Assembly: GCA_017880825.1 (NCBI GenBank)
Contig: JADGRN010000086.1
Coordinates: forward strand, 1 to 6,293
DNA: 6,293 bases
DNA from: Methylophilaceae bacterium
Lineage (GTDB): Bacteria > Pseudomonadota > Gammaproteobacteria > Burkholderiales > Methylophilaceae
Reading direction: 5' to 3'
Shown here: positions 1-6,194 of the stretch, in pieces
How positions within the stretch are numbered: position 1 is the stretch's first letter
How the letters are laid out: the number at the start of each line of letters is the position of its first letter
Notes under the pieces: model-generated
What the model saw: the letters and a program-made list of their open reading frames with translations, nothing else
Databases searched by the model: none
What the model was told of the DNA's origin: nothing
Translations under genes and position numbers: made by a program

Positions 1-2571
1 GTGAATCGAGGTGTAGCGGTCATCGGCTACCACGCGCTCGGAGATCAGAATCGAGTCTTCGAAGTTGTAGCCGTTCCATGGCATAAACGCCACCAGCATG
101 TTCTGACCCAGAGCCAATTCACCCATGTCAGTGGAAGCGCCATCTGCAATGATGTCACCGCGTGTTAATACATCACCGATATTCACCAGCGGGCGCTGGT
201 TGATATTGGTGTTCTGGTTGGAGCGGGTGTACTTGGTCAGGTTGTAGATATCCACGCCGACTTCGCCGGCAGCAGCTTCGGCATCATGCACACGCACCAC
301 GATACGGCCAGAATCCACATAATCCACGATACCGCCACGACGGGCTTGCACAGTAGTGCCGGAGTCAATGGCTACGGTGCGTTCGATACCGGTACCAACC
401 ACCGGCTTTTCCGCACGTAAGCAAGGCACAGCCTGGCGCTGCATGTTGGAACCCATCAAGGCGCGGTTGGCATCATCGTGTTCCAGGAATGGAATCAACG
501 ACGCTGCTACCGATACGATCTGCGAAGGCGCCACATCCATGTACTGAATACGACCAGGCTGAGCCATGGTGAATTCATTGTGATAACGCGCCGAAATCAG
601 GTCATCGATAAACTTGCCACCCTTGTCCAGTTCGCTGTTGGCCTGGGCAATCATGTACTGGCTTTCCTCAATCGCGGAGAGGAAATCAATCTTGCTGCTG
701 ACCTTTTCGTTATCCACCTTGCGATAAGGCGTTTCCAGGAAACCATACTTGTTGGTGCGCGCGAACAGTGCCAGCGAGTTGATCAGGCCGATGTTCGGGC
801 CTTCCGGCGTTTCAATCGGGCACACACGGCCATAGTGGGTCGGGTGTACGTCGCGCACTTCAAAACCTGCACGCTCACGCGTCAAGCCGCCTGGCCCCAG
901 TGCGGAAACACGGCGCTTGTGGGTGATTTCCGATAACGGGTTGGTCTGATCCATAAACTGGCTCAACTGGCTGGAACCGAAGAATTCACGGATAGCACTG
1001 GATACCGGCTTGGCATTGATCAAATCGTGCGGCATCAGATTATCCGACTCGGCTTGAGACAGACGCTCTTTAACCGCACGCTCGACACGCACCAGACCAG
1101 CACGGAACTGGTTTTCCGCCAATTCACCGACGGAACGGATGCGACGATTACCCAAGTGATCGATATCATCGATTTCGCCACGGCCATTGCGCAACTCTAC
1201 CAGCACGCCAATGACGGCCAGGATATCGGTATTCGAAATTGTGCCAGCGCCTTCGGCGCCTTGCGGGCCGGTCTTTTCATAAAAGCGCTTGAGCCAATTG
1301 GCTGTACGTTCCTCGATTTTTTCCGGGAAGGCACGACGGTTAAACTTCATGCGGCCGACAACCGACAGATCGTAACGCTCAGGACTAAAGAACAGGCCGG
1401 TAAACAAGGATTGCACGGCATCTTCAGTCGGCGGCTCACCAGGGCGCATCATGCGATAAATGGCAACGCGCGCAGCATACTGGTCAGGGATTTCATCGAT
1501 GCGCAGGGTTTGCGAAATGTAATCACCATGATCCAGATCGTTTGCATACAGCGTATTGATCTTGGTTACACCGGATTCGCGCAGTTTTTCCAGTAAAGTC
1601 TCGGTGATTTCATCGTTGGCGTTGGCAATGATTTCGCCACTTTCTTTATCCACGATAGCGCTGGTCAGGGTGCGGCCCAGCATGAATTCTTCCGGCACAG
1701 CAATCTTGCTGATACCGGCTTTTTCCATGTCACGAATGTGCTTGACGGTAATGCGCTTATCCTTGGCAACGACCACTTCACCAGCTTTGTCGACGATGTC
1801 AAACTTGGCCACTTCACCGCGCAGACGTTCCGGCACCAGCTCAAATTGCACCGCCTTCTTGCTGATGTGGAAGGTGTCGAAATCGTAGAAGGTTTCCAGT
1901 ATCTGTTCCGGCGTATAACCCAGCGCCTTGAGCAGGATGGTGACCGGCATCTTGCGACGACGATCGACGCGGAAATACAGGTAATCCTTGGGATCAAACT
2001 CGAAATCAAGCCATGAACCACGGTAAGGGATGATGCGTGCCGAGAACAGCAATTTGCCGGAACTATGGGTTTTGCCACGGTCATGCTCAAAGAACACGCC
2101 CGGGCTGCGGTGCAACTGCGAGACAATCACACGCTCAGTCCCGTTAATCACAAACGAGCCATTTTCGGTCATCATGGGCAATTCGCCCATGTAGACTTCC
2201 TGCTCCTTGACTTCCTTCACGGTAGGCTTGGAAGCTTCCTTATCCATGATGGTCAGACGCACTTTGACGCGTAGCGGCGCAGCGTAGGTCAGGCCACGCT
2301 GCTGACATTCCTTGACGTCAAACGGCTCCTGGCCAAGGGTGTAGCTCACATAATCCAGCCGCGCGTTGCCGGAATGGCTGGAGATAGGGAACACCGAGTC
2401 AAAGGTGGCTTGCAGCCCCTCGTGCTTGCGTTTCTCTGCAGGCACATCGGCCTGCAGAAAGGCACTGTAGGACTCCAATTGCATCGCCAGCAGGTAAGGC
2501 ACTTGCTGCACACTTTCGCGCTTGGCGAAACTTTTACGAATGCGTTTTTTCTCGGTAAAGGAATAGCTCAT
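1..2571 (-). CDS. rpoB: RNA polymerase beta subunit RpoB, N-terminal 857 residues (3' end cut by window edge)
   Basis: Catalytic beta subunit of DNA-dependent RNA polymerase. The frame is open from the ATG at 2569–2571 to the window edge, which falls on a codon boundary. The protein begins [18 protein letters not shown], the usual start, with AGGAG (2577–2581) five bases upstream. In order I see the lobe/protrusion region with [21 protein letters not shown]; the proteobacterial lineage insert region after [24 protein letters not shown]; the rifampicin pocket (residues 532–558); the [15 protein letters not shown] block; and [11 protein letters not shown] near the end, with E838/D839 matching E. 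coli E813/D814. Residue numbers run 25 above E. coli from the pocket onward. Most of this comes from an extra block around residues 412–445 (after GRMKFNRR). About 510 C-terminal residues, including the switch and clamp regions, lie outside the window. Identification is essentially certain. Confidence 0.99.
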   Translation of the reverse strand, partial: MSYSFTEKKRIRKSFAKRESVQQVPYLLAMQLESYSAFLQADVPAEKRKHEGLQATFDSVFPISSHSGNARLDYVSYTLGQEPFDVKECQQRGLTYAAPLRVKVRLTIMDKEASKPTVKEVKEQEVYMGELPMMTENGSFVINGTERVIVSQLHRSPGVFFEHDRGKTHSSGKLLFSARIIPYRGSWLDFEFDPKDYLYFRVDRRRKMPVTILLKALGYTPEQILETFYDFDTFHISKKAVQFELVPERLRGEVAKFDIVDKAGEVVVAKDKRITVKHIRDMEKAGISKIAVPEEFMLGRTLTSAIVDKESGEIIANANDEITETLLEKLRESGVTKINTLYANDLDHGDYISQTLRIDEIPDQYAARVAIYRMMRPGEPPTEDAVQSLFTGLFFSPERYDLSVVGRMKFNRRAFPEKIEERTANWLKRFYEKTGPQGAEGAGTISNTDILAVIGVLVELRNGRGEIDDIDHLGNRRIRSVGELAENQFRAGLVRVERAVKERLSQAESDNLMPHDLINAKPVSSAIREFFGSSQLSQFMDQTNPLSEITHKRRVSALGPGGLTRERAGFEVRDVHPTHYGRVCPIETPEGPNIGLINSLALFARTNKYGFLETPYRKVDNEKVSSKIDFLSAIEESQYMIAQANSELDKGGKFIDDLISARYHNEFTMAQPGRIQYMDVAPSQIVSVAASLIPFLEHDDANRALMGSNMQRQAVPCLRAEKPVVGTGIERTVAIDSGTTVQARRGGIVDYVDSGRIVVRVHDAEAAAGEVGVDIYNLTKYTRSNQNTNINQRPLVNIGDVLTRGDIIADGASTDMGELALGQNMLVAFMPWNGYNFEDSILISERVVADDRYTSIH
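898..978 (-). other. rpoB: Rifampicin-resistance-determining region of rpoB (cluster I)
   Basis: These 27 codons encode residues 532–558, equivalent to E. coli beta 507–533. The positions most often changed in resistant mutants carry the sensitive-type residue: Q at the 513 equivalent, D541 (516), H at 526, R at 529, S at 531 and L558 (533). Compared with E. coli as I recall it, the segment differs at T for N518 and V for I530, neither of which is a classic resistance change. The inference is a rifampicin-sensitive polymerase, at least at this site. Other sites further along the gene were not all checked. Confidence 0.9.
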
Positions 2572-2636
2572 AGCATCTCCTGAGGGGTGAGGGCAGAACA
2601 CAATGCACTTTTCAGCGCACTCTCTTATACCTTCTT

Positions 2637-2671
2637 AAAAATGGTGAAGGCTGGCGGTTCCCCGCCAGCCT
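2637..2671 (-). terminator. Attenuator-type hairpin between rplL and rpoB
   Basis: A perfect 9-bp inverted repeat, GGCTGGCGG (2649–2657) and CCGCCAGCC (2662–2670), extends to 10 bp through the A–T pair 2648/2671. In the mRNA the four-base loop reads GGAA, a GNRA-type tetraloop. Five U residues (2637–2641) follow, but only after a six-base gap. A strong stem with a displaced, short U-run suggests partial rather than complete termination. This is the position of the known E. coli rplL–rpoB attenuator, which lets only a fraction of polymerases continue into rpoBC. The hairpin is seen; its role as an attenuator is inferred from position and family knowledge. Confidence 0.8.
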
Positions 2672-2691
2672 GCCGAACTCGTACTGCTTGA

Positions 2692-3072
2692 TTACTTGAT
2701 TTCGCCAGTTGCGCCGGCTTCAATCAGCTTCTTCAGTGCTGCATCAGCGTCCGCCTTGGATACGCCTTCCTTGACAGCCTTGGGTGCGCCGTCAACCAGA
2801 TCCTTAGCTTCTTTCAGGCCGAGTGCAGTCAGTTCACGCACTGCTTTAATCACGTTCACCTTGTTGTCGCCACAGGCGGTCAGGATCACGTCGAACTCAG
2901 TCTTTTCTTCAACGGCGGCAGCAGCACCAGCAGCTGGTGCTGCTGCAACTGCTACGGCAGCAGCGGCTGCGGACACGCCAAACTTCGCTTCCATGTCCTT
3001 GATCAGTTCGGACAGATCAAGTACCGTCATTGCGCCAACTGCGTCTAGAATTTCTGCTTTAGATAAAGCCAT
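2692..3072 (-). CDS. rplL: 50S ribosomal protein L7/L12
   Basis: Stalk protein present in multiple copies on L10; it recruits and stimulates IF2, EF-Tu, EF-G and RF3 on the large subunit. The product is 126 residues (E. coli about 121). Residues 1–33 form the dimerising N-terminal domain ([26 protein letters not shown]). Residues 35–53 are a flexible Ala/Val/Pro hinge. Residues 55–126 are the globular C-terminal domain with the factor-binding face [23 protein letters not shown]. The ATG at 3070–3072 has AGGAG at 3081–3085, eight bases upstream. It follows rplJ by 32 bp and no terminator separates them, so the two are co-translated from one mRNA under the rplJ leader. The hinge coding sequence contains a perfect inverted repeat, listed separately. 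Confidence 0.99.
   Translation of the reverse strand: MALSKAEILDAVGAMTVLDLSELIKDMEAKFGVSAAAAAVAVAAAPAAGAAAAVEEKTEFDVILTACGDNKVNVIKAVRELTALGLKEAKDLVDGAPKAVKEGVSKADADAALKKLIEAGATGEIK
2918..2946 (-). repeat. Perfect 13-bp inverted repeat inside the rplL hinge codons
   Basis: On the + strand, GCAGCAGCACCAG (2918–2930) and CTGGTGCTGCTGC (2934–2946) are exact reverse complements separated by CAG. In the mRNA this can fold into a GC-rich 13-bp hairpin with a three-base loop. It covers rplL codons 43–52 ([10 protein letters not shown]). The symmetry arises because Ala is encoded as GCA on one side of the centre and GCT on the other, with CCA (Pro) facing GGT (Gly). It may simply reflect a low-complexity hinge. 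A structural role is unproven. Confidence 0.85.
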
Positions 3073-3104
3073 TTGTATTACTCCTGATAAATATTGATAT
3101 TGAA

Positions 3105-3629
3105 TTAGGCTGCTTGCTTCTGATCACGTACCGCCGCCAGACCACGTACAAAGCCAGTAGGCACTTCATTAAGCGTGCGTACAAACTTGGTAATCGGGGC
3201 TTGCATGGTACCAAGCAGCTTGGCCAGCAACTCTTCACGGCTAGGCATGGTTGCCAGTACCTGAATGCCTTTGGCATCCATGACCTGATTCGGCATCCCA
3301 CCAGCCTTGATCACAAACTTCTCATTGGCTTTAGCAAAATCACTCAGCACTTTTGCCGCAGCTACCGGGTCGGCAGAAATACCGAACACCAGCGGGCCGA
3401 CCATTGCATTTGCTAAACCAGAAAACGGGGTGCCATCAACAGCACGACGCGCCAGCGTGTTCTTGAGAACGCGCAGGTACACACCGGATTTTCTGGCCTG
3501 GGCACGCAATTGGGTCATATCACCCACTTCCAAGCCACGATACTCAGCGAGAATAATTGACTGCGCCTTTGAGACTTGCTCATTGATCTCGGCAACTACC
3601 GCTTTTTTCTCTTCAAGATTAAGACTCAA
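3105..3629 (-). CDS. rplJ: 50S ribosomal protein L10
   Basis: Base of the L7/L12 stalk: it binds 23S rRNA next to L11 and carries L12 dimers on its C-terminal helix. In complex with L12 it represses its own mRNA leader. The product is 174 residues (E. coli 165). The N-terminal rRNA-binding domain contains [17 protein letters not shown] (28–35) and [16 protein letters not shown] (48–63). Residues 75–130 complete the globular domain. From about residue 143 a long helix ([27 protein letters not shown]) provides the L12-binding sites. I chose the TTG at 3627–3629 because a full Shine-Dalgarno lies six bases upstream and the reading [13 protein letters not shown] matches the normal L10 N terminus. 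No ATG or GTG serves better. The 314-bp region upstream is the regulatory leader. Confidence 0.98.
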   Translation of the reverse strand: MSLNLEEKKAVVAEINEQVSKAQSIILAEYRGLEVGDMTQLRAQARKSGVYLRVLKNTLARRAVDGTPFSGLANAMVGPLVFGISADPVAAAKVLSDFAKANEKFVIKAGGMPNQVMDAKGIQVLATMPSREELLAKLLGTMQAPITKFVRTLNEVPTGFVRGLAAVRDQKQAA

Positions 3630-3943
3630 GGTCTTACCTCCTTCCGTTAATTGAGTTCTCAGATTTCAATATTGCCGAAACTTGAGAACCTACCCACGGC
3701 GACCTTTCATCAGGAGTTAAAACTTGTCCTGTTTTCGGGAACGCCATCTGCGTAGGATGTCTGCTAATCAGCACACCAGTTACATGCACTTTTGACAGCC
3801 GATTAAACCGCCGTGAAACTGCCCACGGTTAGGCTCCTACGGTCTTTGATGATCTCGCTGTTTTTAAAAGCAACGAGCCCAAAGCCTACTGTCAGCCAGA
3901 CACCTTCCTGTCCGGCCGATTCATTCATTTAAATCCAAAAAAA
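3630..3943 (-). promoter_or_regulatory. rplA–rplJ intergenic region: structured L10 leader
   Basis: These 314 bp hold no gene. In mRNA sense they show five elements in order. (1) An 11-bp stem with two G·U pairs, 3909–3919 with 3892–3902, loop GGAAGG. (2) A nested domain at 3830–3888: TAGGCT/AGCCTA outside, TTG/CAA, then CTCGTTG (3871–3877) with CAGCGAG (3854–3860). (3) A small hairpin CCGTG/CACGG (3824–3828 with 3811–3815). (4) A long-range helix, 3805–3817 with 3693–3705, which competes with (3). (5) A hairpin GTTCTCA/TGAGAAC (3683–3689 with 3655–3661) just before the ribosome-binding site. In proteobacteria this interval carries the L10 leader bound by L10–L12 for feedback control, and position and multi-arm structure fit. 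In E. coli a promoter also lies here; I could not pick a convincing one. A T-run directly after the rplA stop lacks a stable stem. Confidence 0.8.
3636..3643 (-). promoter_or_regulatory. Full-length Shine-Dalgarno for the TTG start of rplJ
   Basis: The mRNA reads AAGGAGGT, six bases before the TTG at 3627–3629, and is the strongest ribosome-binding site in the window. It fixes the non-ATG start and probably compensates for it. Eleven bases further upstream ends a 7-bp hairpin (3655–3661 with 3683–3689), so the site is exposed in that fold. A CUCCU at 3712–3716 in the leader could pair with AGGAG of this site in an alternative fold. Confidence 0.9.
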
Positions 3944-4633
3944 CTAAACCAGGTTTGCCTGGTCAATCCGCACACCGGCACCCATGGTGCTGGAAACCGA
4001 AACCTTCTTCAGGTAAATACCCTTGGTAGAGGCTGGCTTGGCCTTGTTTAAAGCCTCAACCAGCGCCAGCAAGTTTGCCTGCAACGCGTCAACAGTGAAC
4101 GAGGCGCGGCCGATAGTGCAATGCACGATACCTGCCTTGTCGGTGCGGTACTGTACTTGACCGGCTTTGGCATTTTTCACTGCGGTTGCCACATCCGGCG
4201 TCACCGTACCAACCTTGGGGTTAGGCATCAGGCCGCGTGGACCCAATATCTGGCCCAGCGTACCAACCACACGCATTGCGTCCGGCGTGGCAATCGCCAC
4301 ATCGAAATCCAGCATGCCACCTTTGATCTGTTCAGCCAGATCTTCGAAACCGACGATTTCAGCACCCGCAGCCCTGGCTGCTTCCGCTGCTGCACCCTGG
4401 GCGAATACGGCTACACGCTTGGATTTTCCGGTACCGTTAGGCAGCACCAGAGCGCCACGCACCAACTGATCGGATTTACGTGCATCAATACCCAGATTGA
4501 TCACGGCATCCACCGACTCATCAAACTTGGCCGTAGCGATTTCTTTGACCAGCGTCAGCGCCTCTGTCACTGGATAGGTTTTGTTGCGATCAACCTTGGC
4601 GCGCAGGGCAACTACACGTTTGGAATTAGCCAT
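3944..4633 (-). CDS. rplA: 50S ribosomal protein L1
   Basis: L1 forms the mobile stalk at the E site and helps release deacylated tRNA. Free L1 represses translation of the rplK–rplA mRNA. The product is 229 residues (E. coli 234). Domain I is built from residues 1–65 plus the C-terminal part; domain II is roughly 66–160. The L1 signature is clear at 123–144 ([22 protein letters not shown]), and the C-terminal [20 protein letters not shown] block is intact. The frame stays open upstream to 4699, but [11 protein letters not shown] at 4631–4633 is the family N terminus and is preceded by GGAGG (4643–4647, nine bases upstream). The upstream extension only overlaps the end of rplK. One base separates the rplK stop from this ATG, so the pair is very likely translationally coupled. 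Confidence 0.98.
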   Translation of the reverse strand: MANSKRVVALRAKVDRNKTYPVTEALTLVKEIATAKFDESVDAVINLGIDARKSDQLVRGALVLPNGTGKSKRVAVFAQGAAAEAARAAGAEIVGFEDLAEQIKGGMLDFDVAIATPDAMRVVGTLGQILGPRGLMPNPKVGTVTPDVATAVKNAKAGQVQYRTDKAGIVHCTIGRASFTVDALQANLLALVEALNKAKPASTKGIYLKKVSVSSTMGAGVRIDQANLV

Positions 4634-4634
4634 T

Positions 4635-5066
4635 TTATACACCCTCCACTTCAATACCCATGCTGCGTGCGCTGCCGGCGATGGTGCGTACTGCCGCATC
4701 CATATCTGCCGCAGTCAAATCGGGCATCTTGGTCTTGGCAATTTCTTCAGCTTGTACGCGCGTGATTTTGCCTACTTTATCCGTATGCGGACGCGGGGAG
4801 CCTTTTTCAATCTTGGCCGCCTTCTTGATCAGAATCGTCGCAGGCGGCGTTTTCATGATGAAGGTGAAACTCTTGTCTGCAAACGCAGTGATTACGACCG
4901 GAATCGGCAAGCCTGGTTCCACACCCTGTGTTGCGGCGTTAAACGCCTTACAGAATTCCATGATATTCAAACCACGCTGGCCAAGTGCGGGACCAATCGG
5001 TGGGCTAGGATTAGCTTTACCTGCAGGTACCTGCAGTTTGATATAGCCAATAATTTTCTTTGCCAT
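4635..5066 (-). CDS. rplK: 50S ribosomal protein L11
   Basis: L11 binds the GTPase-associated centre of 23S rRNA and, with L10/L12, supports factor binding; in E. coli it is also needed to activate RelA. The product is 143 residues (E. coli 142). The N-terminal domain (1–70) has the proline-rich [25 protein letters not shown] block, with P23 and P26 at the known thiopeptide-contact positions. The C-terminal rRNA-binding domain (about 76–143) ends in [16 protein letters not shown] and the Gly-Ser-Ala-Arg-Ser-Met-Gly signature. A2, K4 and K40, the usual PrmA methylation sites, are conserved. The ATG at 5064–5066 has AGGAG (5073–5077) six bases upstream. It forms a two-gene translational unit with rplA. 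Confidence 0.99.
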   Translation of the reverse strand: MAKKIIGYIKLQVPAGKANPSPPIGPALGQRGLNIMEFCKAFNAATQGVEPGLPIPVVITAFADKSFTFIMKTPPATILIKKAAKIEKGSPRPHTDKVGKITRVQAEEIAKTKMPDLTAADMDAAVRTIAGSARSMGIEVEGV

Positions 5067-5176
5067 GTTTAGCTCCTGGTGGGTGCAAACGCTTCGAAAA
5101 GCTCCCCGGTTAATTAACTTACTTTTACCGCCATTACTACTTACTTATAACTCGCCACTTGTGCGGCAGCCTACGA
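5067..5176 (-). promoter_or_regulatory. nusG–rplK intergenic region, candidate L11 leader / L1 target
   Basis: In E. coli this interval holds the rplK promoter and the L1-binding site. Here, in mRNA sense, a short hairpin GCUU–UUCG–AAGC (5091–5102) with a stabilising UUCG-type loop lies 13 bases before the rplK ribosome-binding site. A 10-bp palindrome GTTAATTAAC sits at 5109–5118. The 45 bp or so upstream of it are AT-rich with repeated GTAAGTA-like motifs. I see no terminator after nusG. I could not recognise the 23S-like L1 motif with certainty, so the regulatory assignment rests mainly on position. Confidence 0.45.
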
Positions 5177-5713
5177 TCAGACTTCTTTTTCGATCTGACT
5201 GAAATCCAGTTCCACTGGCGTAGAACGCCCGAAAATCACTACCGAGACGCGCAACTTGCTCTTCTCGTAGTTGACGTCTTCCACATTGCCAGAGAACTCC
5301 TTGAACGGCCCATCCACCACGCGCACTGACTCGCCTTTTTCGAAGGTAAGTTTTTGCGTGGGGTTGCTCTTACTATCATCCATGCGCTGCAGGATGATCT
5401 CCACTTCCTTATCCTTGATCGGTGTCGGCTTCAGCGCAGTACCGCCAATAAAGGCGGTCACACGCGGGGTGCTTTTGACCAGATGCCAGGTGTCATCAGA
5501 CATGTCCATCTGCACCAGCACGTAACCCGGATACAGCTTGCGTTCGCTAATGGTTTTCTGCCCGGCTTTCATCTCAACCACTTCTTCCACCGGCACCAGA
5601 ATCTGGCCGAACATATCCTTGAAATCAGAACGCGCTACGCGCTCTTCCAGTGCCCGCAGAACCGACTTTTCGTAACCGGAGTAGACCTGTACCGCATACC
5701 AACGCATCGCCAT
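5177..5713 (-). CDS. nusG: Transcription termination/antitermination factor NusG
   Basis: NusG binds the beta' clamp and beta lobe of RNA polymerase through its NGN domain. Through its KOW domain it contacts Rho or, via S10, the ribosome and antitermination complexes. The product is 178 residues (E. coli 181). The NGN domain spans about 3–110 ([47 protein letters not shown]). The KOW domain spans about 125–178 ([44 protein letters not shown]). The frame is open upstream to 5749, but that part only overlaps secE. I chose the ATG at 5711–5713 because GGAG lies six bases before it and it shares its A with the secE TAA (TAATG), a classic coupling arrangement. An ATG two codons later is the alternative. 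Confidence 0.98.
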   Translation of the reverse strand: MAMRWYAVQVYSGYEKSVLRALEERVARSDFKDMFGQILVPVEEVVEMKAGQKTISERKLYPGYVLVQMDMSDDTWHLVKSTPRVTAFIGGTALKPTPIKDKEVEIILQRMDDSKSNPTQKLTFEKGESVRVVDGPFKEFSGNVEDVNYEKSKLRVSVVIFGRSTPVELDFSQIEKEV

Positions 5714-6060
5714 TAAGCACTCCGTCCCATCAGCATTTTTACCATCCACAAGCAGCCGATATCAACCACCCACAGGAATAGCGCCACGATGACCACCATG
5801 GCGAACACAGCAGCAGTCGTCTGCAACGTTTCTTTACGGCTAGGCCACACCACCTTGCGGGTTTCCGCCGCAGATTCTTGTGCAAACGCAAATGCTTCCT
5901 GACCCAACCTTGTGGTCCACATCACCAGCACTGCGACAATCACCCCCGCCAATACTGCCAAAATACGTAACACCAAAGCTTGATCGGCCAGCAGGTAAAA
6001 GCCTGCGACGCCAGCCGCGACTAGCAGCAACGCCAACACCAGCTTGATTTTTTCGGTCAT
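5713..6060 (-). CDS. secE: Preprotein translocase subunit SecE
   Basis: SecE is the essential clamp of the SecYEG channel in the inner membrane. The product is 115 residues and has three predicted membrane segments: about 6–24 ([19 protein letters not shown]), 29–48 ([20 protein letters not shown]) and 83–107 ([20 protein letters not shown] onward). This is the three-helix form of proteobacteria such as E. coli (127 residues), not the one-helix form. The diagnostic cytoplasmic amphipathic segment is at 64–82 ([19 protein letters not shown]). The ATG at 6058–6060 is the only reasonable start, since an in-frame TAA lies three codons upstream and the next Met is far inside TM2. No Shine-Dalgarno is visible before it, which is odd for an essential gene. 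Its stop overlaps the nusG start by one base. Confidence 0.97.
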   Translation of the reverse strand: MTEKIKLVLALLLVAAGVAGFYLLADQALVLRILAVLAGVIVAVLVMWTTRLGQEAFAFAQESAAETRKVVWPSRKETLQTTAAVFAMVVIVALFLWVVDIGCLWMVKMLMGRSA

Positions 6061-6111
6061 ATTTTGTTATGCACTTATGCTTTATAATTTAATAGTTTTA
6101 ATACAAAATCC
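6061..6111 (-). other. AT-rich spacer between tRNA-Trp and secE with tandem hexamer
   Basis: This 51-bp spacer is much richer in A+T than the flanking genes. In mRNA sense it contains a direct repeat GCATAA–GT–GCATAA (copies at 6075–6080 and 6067–6072), ending seven bases before the secE ATG. There is no GGAG/AGGA-type ribosome-binding site. A TATAAA (6081–6086) could serve as a -10 element, but I found no good -35 partner. No terminator hairpin is visible, so tuf/tRNA transcripts may run on into secE. Confidence 0.6.
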
Positions 6112-6187
6112 TGGCAGGCCAGGAGGGTTTCGAACCCCCAACCCTCGGTTTTGGAGACCGATACTCTACCAATTGAGCTACTGGCCT
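6112..6187 (-). tRNA. tRNA-Trp (anticodon CCA)
   Basis: A complete 76-nt cloverleaf. The acceptor stem pairs AGGCCAG with CTGGCCT (7 bp), followed by discriminator G73, a Trp identity base, and an encoded CCA end (6112–6114). The D stem is GCTC/GAGT. The anticodon stem TCGGT/ACCGA encloses the loop CTCCAAA with anticodon CCA at 6152–6154, which reads UGG. The T stem GGGGG/CCCTC (one G·U) encloses TTCGAAA. It starts only seven bases after the tuf stop codon and lies 51 bp before secE, so it is most likely co-transcribed with tuf and released by RNase P. A tuf–trpT–secE order is common in betaproteobacteria. Confidence 0.98.
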
Positions 6188-6194
6188 AAGGTAA

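Noticed and set aside
478..1596. Long open frames on the + strand opposite rpoB (for example 478–936 and 1027–1596)
   Set aside because: They lie wholly within the clear rpoB coding frame on the minus strand. Their predicted products resemble no family I know, and they arise from the codon bias of rpoB.
2624..2629. TATAAG as a possible -10 of a dedicated rpoB promoter
   Set aside because: No acceptable -35 element lies 16–18 bases upstream, where the attenuator stem is; too weak to call.
2696..3097. Ala/Ser/Thr-rich open frame on the + strand opposite rplL
   Set aside because: It is a mirror of the low-complexity GCN codons of the rplL hinge, with no ribosome-binding site or family resemblance.
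3937..3953. rplA terminator: AAACC/GGTTT at the gene end followed by a T-run
   Set aside because: The arms leave only one base for a loop, so a stable hairpin cannot form; at most a very weak pause.
4634..4699. Upstream in-frame extension of rplA (22 extra residues from 4699)
   Set aside because: The extension overlaps rplK, has no family similarity, and [11 protein letters not shown] at 4633 with GGAGG upstream is the normal L1 N terminus.
5124..5160. TTATAA/TATAAG after nusG as an rplK promoter
   Set aside because: An rplK promoter is expected here from E. coli, but no TTGACA-like element is found at proper spacing, so I did not list it as a promoter.
5714..5749. Upstream in-frame extension of nusG (12 extra residues from 5749)
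   Set aside because: It only overlaps the end of secE; the ATG at 5711–5713 has correctly spaced GGAG and fits the usual NusG length.
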